Positions 45,186 through 54,697 are shown, counted from the first letter of the stretch. The stretch: DNA of 64,000 bases from Ignavibacteriales bacterium (GCA_020061995.1 JAGUXE010000166.1:62001-126000); one strand, 5' to 3'. Numbers and translations: made by a program. Notes: generated by a model not told the origin, from the sequence alone.

Positions 45186-46637
45186 ATGAAAGTAAATTTG
45201 ATGAAGAAAAGTTTATTAATACTTATTTCAATCCTTTTCTCTTTTTCGGGATGCAAAAAAGAATCACCAACCAATCCTGAATCATACGGATTTAAATTCC
45301 AGTTTATGACCGAAAATTATAAACCGCTAAATTATCAAGAGGGAAGTGAACTTAAAGGATTAGCCCCCGATTTACTTCGTGAGATATGTGCTAATTTAAA
45401 TATCCCGTTTGAAGTATCCGTTCTACCCTGGGAAGAAGCCTATCAATCAGCGCTTAATAACAATAATGCAGTCTTGTTCTCCACGATATTAAATTCAAAC
45501 AGAAAGAATCTGTTTAAGTGGGCAGGACCAATTGCCTCACTTGATTGGATTTTTTACTCTGCCTCACCTGCAACTTTTACTCTAATTTCATTGGATGCGG
45601 CTAAAAATATTCCCAAAATCGGAGTTATAAAGGATTATGCTATAGAACAATACCTAACAGAGCAGGGATTTACAAACTTAGTCTACCTGAATAATAACAT
45701 AGAAGCATTTGATAAACTTCTAAAAAATGAAATTGATCTCTTTCCATCTGATAGGATAACTGCCGAAGCCGCATTACAATCGATAAATAAGAGTATTTGG
45801 TCTGTAACACCCCAATTAACCATTCTTACGGATCTTGTCTATTTTGCATTTAATAAACAGGTCCCTGATGCTGTAGTGGCAGATTTCCAAAAGGAAATCG
45901 ACAAGTTAAAAGGGAACGGAAAATTGCTAAGTCTATATCAGAAGTATATGCAACAGCAAAATCCCCCGGGTATATTGCAGGTTTATACAGAACAATATCC
46001 CCCTCTCTCGTTCCGTAATAGTTTTGGAGAGATTACAGGATTTGGAACAGATATCGTCAATGAAATAATGAAAAGAAACCAAAATTATTCAACCATCACT
46101 CTTTCACTTTGGAGTAACGGTTATTCAATGATACAGAATAATCCAAACTTCTGTTTATTTACGATGGAACGAATTGCATCAAGAGATACATTATTCCAAT
46201 GGGTGGGACCATTGGGAACAAATAGCACATATTTCTTTTCGAAAGCCGGGTCGGGAATAACTATTGAGTCACTCGAAGATGCAAAAAATCTTACGTCAGT
46301 AGGCACCGTAAACTCATGGTTCTCTGATCAATATTTAAGACAGCTTGGTTTTGATAATTTAATCTCCGATTCTGATCCATTAGTCATGACAAAAAAACTG
46401 ATGCATGGAGAAATAGATGTATTTGTTTGCTCGGCAGTAACATTTCCAGAGATACTTAAAGAATTGGGTTATAAATACAATCAAGTAGTTCCGGCATTTG
46501 AACTTATGTCTTCTGATTACTATATCGCATTTTCAAAGAACACTCCAATTACTATTATAAATCAATGGCAGAGTGCGCTTAATTCAATTAAGCAAGATGG
46601 TTCTTATGATGCTATATACCGTAAATGGTTTAATTGA
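45186..46637 (+). CDS. Lipoprotein with two tandem SBP_bac_3-type substrate-binding domains
   Basis: The 483-aa protein has a lipoprotein signal (lipobox 'FSGC', C23 with this start; ATG 45201 is also possible, and no Shine-Dalgarno decides). Two homologous domains follow: one beginning 'FQFMTENYKPLNYQEG' (~35-260) and one beginning 'LQVYTEQYPPLSFRNS' (~265-483). Each has the pattern of periplasmic family-3 solute-binding proteins ('LAPDLLREI' and 'FGTDIVNEI', then 'W..A' and 'RD.LFQWVGP'). There is no transporter gene nearby, so it may feed a distant ABC system or act as a sensor. Part of the second domain is duplicated at 57.8 kb. Confidence 0.82.
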   Translation: MKVNLMKKSLLILISILFSFSGCKKESPTNPESYGFKFQFMTENYKPLNYQEGSELKGLAPDLLREICANLNIPFEVSVLPWEEAYQSALNNNNAVLFSTILNSNRKNLFKWAGPIASLDWIFYSASPATFTLISLDAAKNIPKIGVIKDYAIEQYLTEQGFTNLVYLNNNIEAFDKLLKNEIDLFPSDRITAEAALQSINKSIWSVTPQLTILTDLVYFAFNKQVPDAVVADFQKEIDKLKGNGKLLSLYQKYMQQQNPPGILQVYTEQYPPLSFRNSFGEITGFGTDIVNEIMKRNQNYSTITLSLWSNGYSMIQNNPNFCLFTMERIASRDTLFQWVGPLGTNSTYFFSKAGSGITIESLEDAKNLTSVGTVNSWFSDQYLRQLGFDNLISDSDPLVMTKKLMHGEIDVFVCSAVTFPEILKELGYKYNQVVPAFELMSSDYYIAFSKNTPITIINQWQSALNSIKQDGSYDAIYRKWFN

Positions 46638-46651
46638 TTGGAGTTTTGTAA
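46227..46651 (+). repeat. 425-bp duplicated segment, copy 1 (intact gene end)
   Basis: This segment recurs at 57844-58268 with a constant offset of 11617 and no gaps. By eye I count 11 mismatches (about 97% identity). It covers the last ~136 codons of the binding-protein gene plus 14 bases past its stop. Outside these ends the two copies share nothing. Confidence 0.93.
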
Positions 46652-46738
46652 CTTAAAAAAAGAAATTGAGTATTTTACTTGAAGATTTTTTTGTCGAGTG
46701 ACTCCACGAACTTGCACTATTTCCGGGAGATATCTCTA

Positions 46739-47476
46739 TTACTTTAGGATCATTCTCTTTTTTATTTGGGCTGCATATCTTCTACTGATGGAAATCGGCT
46801 CTTCAATATTTTTCATAATAACATGGTAAGAATAGTTTTTACCTCTTTCAATTCTTTCAACAAAATTCATGTTAATAATCGTTGATCTATGGATTTGAGT
46901 AAAAGAACTTTTAGGAAGACGTTTTTCCCACTCGCATAATTGTTTATTCGTTAATCCTTTTAATCCTTTTGCAGTAATTACTTCTGTAAAGTGGTCAGCT
47001 GCAGTTATTTTAATGATTGAATCCACGCGAAGAAAATAATATTTATAATTCAGCTGTAGATAAATCGAGTCCTCTTCAGTAAGTGAAATACTCGGGTGAA
47101 TCTGCTGCTCATGATTTTCCGGAAGACGTTTAATCGCAAGTGCAAGGCGATCCGGATTTACCGGTTTTAGTAGATAGTCACACGCATTAACATCAAAAGC
47201 ACGGATGGCATATTCATCATAGGCGGTAACAAAAATCACTTTTGCATGTATATCGACTTTATCAAATAATTCGAAACCGGTTTCACCGGGAAACTGAATA
47301 TCAAGAAATATGAGATCCGGCCTTAAATATTCAATTGCCTCAATAGCGGATTTGATATTTTTTGCTTCACCAACAACCTCTATTGTAGAAAAAACAGAAA
47401 GAAGTTCTTTTAAATCGCTTCGAGCGTATTTCTCATCATCAACTATGAGAGTTCTGTATTTTTTCTCTTCATTCAT
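46739..47476 (-). CDS. LytTR-family response regulator
   Basis: The 245-aa protein has a receiver (1-125) with D13-D14, phospho-acceptor D59 in 'LIFLDIQFPGETG', Thr in 'IFVTAYDE' and Lys in 'LLKPVN'. A LytTR DNA-binding domain (~140-245) follows with 'FTEVITAKGLK', 'SFTQIHRSTIINMNFVE' and 'ISRRYAAQIKKR'. It controls transcription, usually through paired direct repeats. The ATG overlaps the end of its kinase gene as ATGA. It is convergent with the binding-protein gene and divergent from the exported-protein run. Confidence 0.94.
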   Translation of the reverse strand: MNEEKKYRTLIVDDEKYARSDLKELLSVFSTIEVVGEAKNIKSAIEAIEYLRPDLIFLDIQFPGETGFELFDKVDIHAKVIFVTAYDEYAIRAFDVNACDYLLKPVNPDRLALAIKRLPENHEQQIHPSISLTEEDSIYLQLNYKYYFLRVDSIIKITAADHFTEVITAKGLKGLTNKQLCEWEKRLPKSSFTQIHRSTIINMNFVERIERGKNYSYHVIMKNIEEPISISRRYAAQIKKRMILK

Positions 47477-48546
47477 TGTTTTTCGTAAAAAATCGTAATT
47501 GTGATTTTAACAAATTCCGGTTCTTTAATGATGTCAAAAGTAAATTTTCCGGGGAAAGAATTTTCTAAACGTTTTTTAATATTTTGCAGACCGATTCCTG
47601 AGTTGATAGCACCATTTTTTTGGTCTTTGTCGATCCAATTACCACTGTTTTTTACTTCGATTATTAAAGTATGGTTTTCTATTTTGGAATGTATAAAAAT
47701 ATTTAAAGGGAGTTTACTTGTCTGCATACCATGTTTTACAGCGTTTTCTACAAGCGGATGAATTAAAAATATCGGGATCATAAAATCATTTGTTTCAGGC
47801 GAGACATCAAACTCAACGAGCAAATCTTCGTTGTAACGCACTTGTTCAATATTTAGATATTGTTTGATTATCTCAATCTCTTTAATAAACTGAACTTCAT
47901 TGTTCTTCCCCTCCAATAAAGAGTATCTTAAGAATTCCGAAATATGAGTAACCATTGCTTTGGCTTTTACCGGATCAGCAGTAATTAGACCGCGCAAGGA
48001 ACTTAGCGTGTTAAATAAAAAGTGGGGATTTAATTGGTATTTCAGCATCTCTAATTGTGAAGTTCTTAAAAGAGCACGCTCATGTTCTAATTGATATTTT
48101 TGGTCTTTCAATTCTTCCCATATTTTGTATCCTAAATATAGGCAGCTCCAAAGTAATACCGTTGTATAGTTGAGCGACACCATCTGAATTAAATGATTTA
48201 GAGGAATTTTGATAGATTCTCCGGTAAAGTTACTGCTTACTATTATTGTTACAAACGCCCATACCGCTCCCGCTATAAATGAATAAATGAAAGCCAACAC
48301 AACCAAAGCAAGAAGTTTATATCTATGAAAGAAATATTTTTTATATAAAACACGCAAACATAGGGTAATCAAAAAACCTTCAAGACCAATTATTACTAAT
48401 AACCAAAACGCTTTAAACGATCCTACCGACTCCGGAAAAACAATACCGGTCTCAACTATAACTCCTATCCAGAATATCGAATGTCCCAGCCAGAACGACC
48501 ATTTACCATTTGAGAAAAGATTTTCTACTTCTCTTGAATATTTCAT
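47473..48546 (-). CDS. LytS-like (HisKA_5TM-type) histidine kinase
   Basis: The 357-aa protein has four membrane helices (~17-35, 47-65, 80-103, 124-141), a coiled-coil linker and the His_kinase domain with 'LKYQLNPHFLFNTLSSLRGL' (H175), followed by GHKL motifs 'HPLVENAVKHG' and 'SGIGLQNIKKRL'. It has no large periplasmic sensor, so the signal is probably membrane-based. It forms an obligate pair with the downstream LytTR regulator. A TTTTATgaTATAAAA palindrome lies ~30 bases upstream of the ATG and may be an operator. Confidence 0.93.
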   Translation of the reverse strand: MKYSREVENLFSNGKWSFWLGHSIFWIGVIVETGIVFPESVGSFKAFWLLVIIGLEGFLITLCLRVLYKKYFFHRYKLLALVVLAFIYSFIAGAVWAFVTIIVSSNFTGESIKIPLNHLIQMVSLNYTTVLLWSCLYLGYKIWEELKDQKYQLEHERALLRTSQLEMLKYQLNPHFLFNTLSSLRGLITADPVKAKAMVTHISEFLRYSLLEGKNNEVQFIKEIEIIKQYLNIEQVRYNEDLLVEFDVSPETNDFMIPIFLIHPLVENAVKHGMQTSKLPLNIFIHSKIENHTLIIEVKNSGNWIDKDQKNGAINSGIGLQNIKKRLENSFPGKFTFDIIKEPEFVKITITIFYEKQ

Positions 48547-48631
48547 TTTAAATTAGATTTACTGCTGTTAAATATTTTATGATATAAAATAGATTTGTCA
48601 CCATTGAAATGTATCAATTTTCTTGTAAAGA

Positions 48632-48740
48632 TTTTATAGAATCTCTTTCATTTTATACCACTCACGAACAATTTCAACCACCCATGAAGTGACAGTTTAT
48701 TTCACGAAAAATTTCACTTAGTTTTATACAGTCTCTTTCA
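48632..48740. repeat. Two interlocked direct repeats in the LytS/exported-gene divergent region
   Basis: TTTTATAgAaTCTCTTTCA (48632-48650) recurs at 48722-48740 with 17 of 19 identities and a 90-base period. Between them CACGAA(C/A)AATTTCA occurs at 48663-48676 and 48703-48716 (13 of 14, 40-base period). A single match to the LytTR half-site consensus, ACAGTTTAT, lies at 48692-48700 in the middle, without a second one at 21 bases. The rest of 48547-48945 shows no gene; TTGACA near 48813 is a weak promoter candidate. Confidence 0.6.
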
Positions 48741-48945
48741 ACAAGCATAAATATTCTAGTAAGAGAAGTTATGAAAGTAAGTCAGTTGGTAAGTTAAAAT
48801 AGTCCATCTTTGACAGAAATGTTTTTGAAAGATAAAAAGAAGACTTAGTTACTGTTTGGAGCTTAAGAAGGATTTAGAAAGATTGTTCTAACCAGTTAAA
48901 AATAAGTGGTATAGACAAAATGCAAATTAAATAATTGGAGGAATC

Positions 48946-49746
48946 ATGCTTTTAAGAAAAACCGTCGTAATATTAATAATATTTTGTTCAATTGTTAGCC
49001 TTTCCTCATGCAAAAAAGAGTTAACGACTGAACCTACAAATCCTGGACCGGATTTAACTGAATTAAAAAATATTCATGTTGGTTTGTATATAGATAATGG
49101 GGCTGGAGGAATTGACGAAGTAAAAAACATGCTAAACCAACTTGGTTGTTTTTATTCAACGATTAATAAAGATACAATTCTGACATGTGACTTGAACAAA
49201 TATGATTTAATACTTTTTCCGGGAGGTGATATGTGGGTTTATAAAAGTCACCTTACTGCGACGGGTGTAAATAAAATTAGAGAATATGTTAAGCTTGGAG
49301 GTGGATATATTGGTATTTGTGCAGGTTCCTATTTTGCTGCTGATAAAATTGTTTGGAGGGGTTGGGCTGATGAACCCCGGCAATATTTAACAAACACTGG
49401 ATTAGGATTTATTTCAGGTACTGCTGATGGTCCGATAGACGATTACGCCCCCACATATCAAGATTATAATTGTATCGTAAATATTAATCAGAATCATCCC
49501 ATAACATCTAATATTTCCCAGCAAATAGAATATCCATATTCATTTGGACCCAAATTCATTCTTGAAGATAGTTCCAATGTTTCTATACTTGGTAGAACTG
49601 CTTCGGGGAATAATTTGGTAGTATTAGCGGTTCAGTACGAATTGGGGCGGGTTTTTCTGACCGGCTTACACCCTGAATTTGATGACGATAAATCACCCTG
49701 GGGAATGGTAACAAATGCGATACTATGGTGCTCTCATAAATTATAG
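48946..49746 (+). CDS. Lipoprotein with BPL_N (glutamine-amidotransferase-like) domain
   Basis: The 266-aa protein has a lipobox 'LSSC' (C22) preceded by a good signal, and GGAGG seven bases before the ATG. Residues ~40-260 match the biotin-protein ligase N-terminal domain: 'HVGLYIDNGAGG', 'YDLILFPGGDMW', 'GGGYIGICAGSYFA' (nucleophile-elbow Cys), 'GLHPEFDDDKSPW'. The fold belongs to class I amidotransferases; the substrate of the extracytoplasmic members is not known to me. It is the first gene of a plus-strand run of exported proteins, about 400 bases from the divergent LytS/LytTR pair. Confidence 0.83.
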   Translation: MLLRKTVVILIIFCSIVSLSSCKKELTTEPTNPGPDLTELKNIHVGLYIDNGAGGIDEVKNMLNQLGCFYSTINKDTILTCDLNKYDLILFPGGDMWVYKSHLTATGVNKIREYVKLGGGYIGICAGSYFAADKIVWRGWADEPRQYLTNTGLGFISGTADGPIDDYAPTYQDYNCIVNINQNHPITSNISQQIEYPYSFGPKFILEDSSNVSILGRTASGNNLVVLAVQYELGRVFLTGLHPEFDDDKSPWGMVTNAILWCSHKL

Positions 49747-49773
49747 ATACTATTAAAAAACGGAGTTATTACA

Positions 49774-50427
49774 GTGACGCGGATAATAAAAATATTTATT
49801 GTTCTCTCTATTACAGTTTTTCAATTGGCATGCTCAAAGGACGATTCCATTGTCCACTTGCAGCCATCACCCGACAGTTTATTTACTGATGTGGAAGGGA
49901 ACATTTATAAAGTTAAAAAGATTGGTAGCAATTATTGGATGATAGAAAATTTTAGGGCTGTCAAGAATGCAAACGGGCAGGACATGAATGAAGTATATGT
50001 GTATGACAACAACATTAGTAATGCATCCGGATACGGTAGATTATATACCTGGAATGCGGTTGTGTTGGCAACCCCGACAGGCTGGCATTTACCAACAAAA
50101 GAAGAATGGGAAGAACTAATTAATGCGCAGGGAGGCACTAATGTTGCCGGAGGAAATTTAAAAGAAACCGGAACATCGCATTGGAATAGCCCAAATACAG
50201 GGGCAACAAATTCATCCGGTTTAGCAGCAGTAGGAAGCGGTTTTAGGGGACCGGATGGAATTTACTATGATCTTGGAAAACATGGTTCATATTGGGGAAC
50301 GGCAAATAGTGCCCAAGATCCTTTTTGTGTTTACATATATCATAATAGTGTAAATGTAATCTCGGAAGTCAGTCCAATAGATAAAACTTCTGGAATTGCA
50401 TTCGCAGTTCGTTATGTAAAAAATTAA
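49774..50427 (+). CDS. FISUMP-domain lipoprotein
   Basis: The 217-aa protein has a signal with lipobox 'LAC' (C20) and a GTG start with GGAG nine bases upstream. The mature part is the Fibrobacter succinogenes major paralogous domain: 'DVEGNIYKVKKIGSNYWM', 'ENFRAV', 'GYGRLYTWNAV', 'GWHLPTKEEWEELI' and a final 'AFAVRYVK'. The domain is usual in secreted proteins of this phylum and of unknown function. It lies 27 bases after the BPL_N gene and is probably in the same transcript. Confidence 0.85.
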   Translation: MTRIIKIFIVLSITVFQLACSKDDSIVHLQPSPDSLFTDVEGNIYKVKKIGSNYWMIENFRAVKNANGQDMNEVYVYDNNISNASGYGRLYTWNAVVLATPTGWHLPTKEEWEELINAQGGTNVAGGNLKETGTSHWNSPNTGATNSSGLAAVGSGFRGPDGIYYDLGKHGSYWGTANSAQDPFCVYIYHNSVNVISEVSPIDKTSGIAFAVRYVKN

Positions 50428-50509
50428 AAAAATATTACTCAATAAAGAATACCAAAAAAAATGGCAGTTGTTATTGTGCTCATAATTAACAATAGACGGA
50501 GAAAGCAAA

Positions 50510-51697
50510 ATGTTCAAAAATTATGCTCTATATATCATAATAGTTCTTTTAATATTTTCATCTTCAATAGAGGCACAATGGGTAAAGTGCAACGGGTTTT
50601 CTAATGAGGATGTTCGCAGCTTAATAACACTAGAGGATAATATTTTTGCGGGGACAATTGATAAAGGAATTTATGTCTCTTCTGATAATGGAACTAGCTG
50701 GATTCGAACTACTTTAAATAATAAAATAGTTTGGGCGTTTGCTGCAATTGGAAATACTCTCTATGCCGGCACAGGTGGAGTTGGTGTATTTCAATCTACA
50801 AATAAAGGAACCAGCTGGGCACAAACATCATTAAATAATGTAAGTATTTTGTCTTTGACTACTATTGGAGATAATATCTTTGCCGGAACGGATTTTAACG
50901 GAATATATCGTTCTACCAATAAAGGAACCAGCTGGACTCAAACTTCTATTAATAATAAAACTATTCTTGCTATAACAACTCTTGGAAATAATATATATGC
51001 AAGCGTAGCTCACGAAGGAATTTATATGTCCACCAACATGGGTACTAGTTGGATAAAAACATCTTTCCCAGGGGATGCATGGTCATTTGCAAAAATTGAT
51101 AATAATCTATATGCTGGGGGCTTTTATGGTGGTGTATTTCTATCTACAAATGGGGGAACCAGTTGGTCGCAAATTACTTTAGACGGTACAACAGTTTATT
51201 CTATGGCAGCTTTCGGGGACAATGTATTTGCGGGGACTTATCAAAAAGGAATTTATCTTTCTGAAAATAAAGGTGTCAACTGGAACGAAATAAATGAAGG
51301 ATTACCAACCGGTGCTACAGTTAAGGCGATACAAGTTAAAGATGAATTTGTCTATGCCGGAACAGAACAAGGAGTCTGGCGTCGTTCAATGTCTGAAATT
51401 ACCGGAGTAGATAAATTTTCATCAGAAGTACCATCAAAATATTCTTTGCATCAAAATTATCCAAATCCGTTCAATCCATCGACAACAATTAAATACGAAC
51501 TGAAATCTCCAACCTTCGTAAATATGAGCTTTACAAATGTTCTGGGAGAAATTGTTTTCGAAGCGATAAATGAAGTGAAAGAGGCAGGCATTCATGAATA
51601 CAACTTTAACGCTGTCAATCTTTCGAGCGGAATTTATTTCTATCAATTAGTTGTTGGGAATTATCGGGAGATAAAGAAAATGGTTTTATTACGATGA
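50510..51697 (+). CDS. BNR-like repeat protein with T9SS sorting domain
   Basis: The 395-aa protein has a signal peptide ending 'SSIEAQ'. Six ~39-residue repeats with the pattern 'IYxSTNxGTSWxxT' (~50-285) resemble sialidase/YCF48-type β-propeller blades, without catalytic residues. Residues ~315-395 form a type A T9SS sorting domain with 'NYPNPFNPSTTIKYEL'. It is a surface or secreted structural or binding protein. The end of its gene (about 51450-51697) is nearly the same DNA as that of the T9SS gene at 53.5 kb, which suggests recombination or duplication. Confidence 0.82.
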   Translation: MFKNYALYIIIVLLIFSSSIEAQWVKCNGFSNEDVRSLITLEDNIFAGTIDKGIYVSSDNGTSWIRTTLNNKIVWAFAAIGNTLYAGTGGVGVFQSTNKGTSWAQTSLNNVSILSLTTIGDNIFAGTDFNGIYRSTNKGTSWTQTSINNKTILAITTLGNNIYASVAHEGIYMSTNMGTSWIKTSFPGDAWSFAKIDNNLYAGGFYGGVFLSTNGGTSWSQITLDGTTVYSMAAFGDNVFAGTYQKGIYLSENKGVNWNEINEGLPTGATVKAIQVKDEFVYAGTEQGVWRRSMSEITGVDKFSSEVPSKYSLHQNYPNPFNPSTTIKYELKSPTFVNMSFTNVLGEIVFEAINEVKEAGIHEYNFNAVNLSSGIYFYQLVVGNYREIKKMVLLR

Positions 51698-51726
51698 AAC
51701 AAATATTCACTAATAAGGAATCCCAA

Positions 51727-53472
51727 ATGAGAGAAAAATCAAACAATATAAATTTGCTGATTCTAATATCAGCTCTTATTTTTATTATTAATACGTCTTT
51801 TGCTCAGTCTAAGGATGTAACTGATAATCGAGAATGGACAGGCTCAACCGAACAAAAAGTATTTGGATTAATGACTATTTGGTCTGAAGTAAAATATAAT
51901 TTCCCCTGGTTTGATAAGCTGCCCGATTTAGATTGGGATGCAAAAGTAACCGAGTATATTCCACGCGTTATTGCCGCACAGAATATTGATACCTATTACA
52001 ACATATTAATGGAGTTTGTTACTTTATTAAAAGATGGGCACACGAATATTTGGCCACCCTGGTTCCCATCCAAACAAACGGATGATCTACCCGCAATTGA
52101 AGTGCAGATAGTTGAAAACAAATTTGTTATTGCTCGTGTTGGGGAAACCGAAGAAAACAAAAACCAGAATGTATATCCCGGATTGGAGATATTAGAAGTT
52201 GATGCAAATACTCCCATTGAAACATATTTCAAAGAAAATGTTCTACGATATAATACAACCGGAACTGAACTTGGCGATCAAGTACTAGTGTGGTCATTAT
52301 TTCTTGGTCCAAGAGGAAGCAAGCTTTCTCTAAAAGTAAAAGATAATGACGGAACAATAAGAAATGTTGTATTAACCAGAAATAGTATTGCTTCAAGTAA
52401 ACCCTTCGTACCACGATTTGCTTTATGGAATGGCTTTGAGAAAAGTATCGAAGTGAAGACATTTTCAGGAGACATTCAATATGTACGCATCCCAAATTTC
52501 ACAAATGAGGGAATGGTTAAAGAATTCCAATTGATGATAGACAATATGGATTTAGACAAAACAAAAGGAATGATAATAGACTTGAGGTATAATTCGGGAG
52601 GCAACGATAGATTTGAAAAGCAGATGATAAGTTGTTTAATTGAAAAACCAATTAGCACTCCATTATTAAAAACTCCGCAATACATTGCTGCTTACCGCGC
52701 TTGGGGTAAGGAAATGCCGCTGTTGGAAAAAAGCTCTCTAATTATTCCACGCGCTCAAAAAAAATATTTGGGACCTTTAGTTGTACTTACGGGAATAGGC
52801 ACTGCCAGCACAGCGGAAGATTTTGCTATCGAAGTGGGGTTTTCGGGTAGAGCCATTCTTGTTGGCGAAATGACCCCCGGCAGCGCAGGTAACCCGATTC
52901 ATGTCCCTCTACCGGGTGGCGGAACACTGAGAGTTGCTACATTCAAATCATATTATCCGGACGGAACCGAATATATGCATAGCGGTGTGAAGCCGGATGT
53001 TGAGGTACTTACGACTCAGAAAAACTTGTATGACGGAGTTGAGCCAATAATAGAAAAGGGAATTGAAGTAATTAATAATTGGACTGCATTTAATAAAACC
53101 GATAAAAAATTTAAAACTTCTGCGGTAGCCGGAATCAGTAAAATTCTTAATCACAAAAGTTATGAGGATGCAAAATCAGAGATAGATGATATAGTGATTG
53201 ATGGTACCGAGTACTATTTCTTGGAAAATGAATTTATCAATTATGGTTATGATTTGATAAAGAAGGATAGAATCAGTGACGCTGCCGAGATATTCAAAAT
53301 GACAACCGAATTGTATCCTGCTTCATGGAATGCTTATGATAGCTATGCCGAAGCACTGATGAAAAAAGGAGAAAATGAAGGAGCGATTGAGAATTATAAA
53401 AAATCATTGAAGCTTAATCCGAAAAACAAGAACGGTGAAGAGATGTTGAAATTACTGAATGACAACAACTAA
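51727..53472 (+). CDS. S41-family (tail-specific-type) peptidase with TPR tail
   Basis: The 581-aa protein begins at the ATG at 51727 (AAGGA eight bases before); an ATG at 51694 overlaps the previous gene but lacks the site. Signal peptide ('NTSFAQ'). A helical N-terminal part ('DGHTNIWPPW') and a PDZ-like part precede the catalytic core: 'MIIDLRYNSGGND', 'LTGIGTASTAEDFA' (Ser nucleophile), 'GEMTPGSAGNPI', 'SGVKPDVEV'. The Lys of classical Ctp proteases is not seen in the usual place, as in many S41 members of this phylum. Two TPR motifs end the protein ('AYDSYAEALMKKGENEGAIE'). Periplasmic or surface protein turnover. Confidence 0.87.
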   Translation: MREKSNNINLLILISALIFIINTSFAQSKDVTDNREWTGSTEQKVFGLMTIWSEVKYNFPWFDKLPDLDWDAKVTEYIPRVIAAQNIDTYYNILMEFVTLLKDGHTNIWPPWFPSKQTDDLPAIEVQIVENKFVIARVGETEENKNQNVYPGLEILEVDANTPIETYFKENVLRYNTTGTELGDQVLVWSLFLGPRGSKLSLKVKDNDGTIRNVVLTRNSIASSKPFVPRFALWNGFEKSIEVKTFSGDIQYVRIPNFTNEGMVKEFQLMIDNMDLDKTKGMIIDLRYNSGGNDRFEKQMISCLIEKPISTPLLKTPQYIAAYRAWGKEMPLLEKSSLIIPRAQKKYLGPLVVLTGIGTASTAEDFAIEVGFSGRAILVGEMTPGSAGNPIHVPLPGGGTLRVATFKSYYPDGTEYMHSGVKPDVEVLTTQKNLYDGVEPIIEKGIEVINNWTAFNKTDKKFKTSAVAGISKILNHKSYEDAKSEIDDIVIDGTEYYFLENEFINYGYDLIKKDRISDAAEIFKMTTELYPASWNAYDSYAEALMKKGENEGAIENYKKSLKLNPKNKNGEEMLKLLNDNN

Positions 53473-53515
53473 TTTCCTATAAAGTTTTGAAACTAATATT
53501 AAAAGGAGACTAAAA

Positions 53516-54697
53516 ATGAAAAAAATGATTTCACTTATAATGATGACTACCATTCTTATATTTACATCAAACTCATTATCTCAAGTTCTTCCATACCTCG
53601 GTCAAACACCGCCGGGTAACACACCGGTTAGATTAGTGCCGGACAGTCTTGCGGCTAACAGCGAGTGGCAATATCACGGTACTCCAACATTTTCTCCTGA
53701 TGGAAATGAAATGTATTATGCTATATACCGATTTAATCCTGGTAGAATAGAAATATGGTTCACCGAATGTGTTAATGGTGCCTGGATCTCTCCTCAAAGA
53801 GCCCCTTTCTCAAATAACAACTATAGTGACAACAATCCATACTTTTCACAACATAAAGATACATTGTTTTTCTTATCTGATAGACCGAATGGGCCTATTT
53901 TTAAGGTTACTAGAACTAATGGTATCTGGTCATCTCCACTTAGGTTAAATATAGCAGTTCCTGTTGGTTATTTTAGAGGATGGCAGTTTTCCATTGCTAA
54001 TAACGGGAATATTTACGCTGAATTGACCAACAGTACAAACGGTGAAGAAGACATTTATCTTTGGCGTTTCGTTAACGGTGAATATCAATCGCCGGAAAAA
54101 CTAACGGCGATTTGCAGTTCGCAATTAGATTTCACACCATACATCGATCCCGCAGAACGGTTTATAATGTTTGCTTCGAGACGCCCCGGTGGATTTGGTA
54201 ATACCGACATTTACATAAGTAAAAAAAATGGAGATGAGACATGGGGGACTCCAATTAATTTGGGACCGGAAATCAATTCCGGTAATGTTATATCACCACT
54301 TATATCACGTGACGGTAAGTACTTCTTTTTCGAAGCATGGATGCCAAACGCTGTGGGTGGTAATCCTTATTGGGTGGATGCAAATGTTATTTATAACTTG
54401 ATAACCGATATGAAAGATGAGCCTATCAATCCAACCGGATATAATCTTTTTCAAAATTATCCAAATCCATTTAATCCTTCAACAACAATAAAGTACACAA
54501 TGAATACTCAATCGCATGTAAAACTGAACATTACAAATATTCTCGGAGAGACTGTTTTAAATGCAATTGACGAAATGAAAGATGCGGGAGTTTATGAATA
54601 TAATTTTAACGCCTCCAATCTTTCGACTGGAATCTACTTTTATCAATTGGTTGTTGGGAATTATCGGGAGACAAAGAAAATGGTTTTATTAGGGTGA
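53516..54697 (+). CDS. PD40-like β-propeller protein with T9SS sorting domain
   Basis: The 393-aa protein has a signal peptide ('SNSLSQ'). PD40/TolB-type blades occur ('TPTFSPDGNEMYYA', 'FMFASRRPGGFGNTDIYIS', 'ISRDGKYFFFEAW') at ~50-300, and a T9SS type A domain at ~315-393 with 'NYPNPFNPSTTIKYT'. It is secreted and surface-bound, probably binding rather than enzymatic. AGGAG precedes the ATG by ~8 bases. A TGCTGA/TCAGCA stem (54707-54741) followed by a T-rich stretch may end the run. Confidence 0.83.
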   Translation: MKKMISLIMMTTILIFTSNSLSQVLPYLGQTPPGNTPVRLVPDSLAANSEWQYHGTPTFSPDGNEMYYAIYRFNPGRIEIWFTECVNGAWISPQRAPFSNNNYSDNNPYFSQHKDTLFFLSDRPNGPIFKVTRTNGIWSSPLRLNIAVPVGYFRGWQFSIANNGNIYAELTNSTNGEEDIYLWRFVNGEYQSPEKLTAICSSQLDFTPYIDPAERFIMFASRRPGGFGNTDIYISKKNGDETWGTPINLGPEINSGNVISPLISRDGKYFFFEAWMPNAVGGNPYWVDANVIYNLITDMKDEPINPTGYNLFQNYPNPFNPSTTIKYTMNTQSHVKLNITNILGETVLNAIDEMKDAGVYEYNFNASNLSTGIYFYQLVVGNYRETKKMVLLG

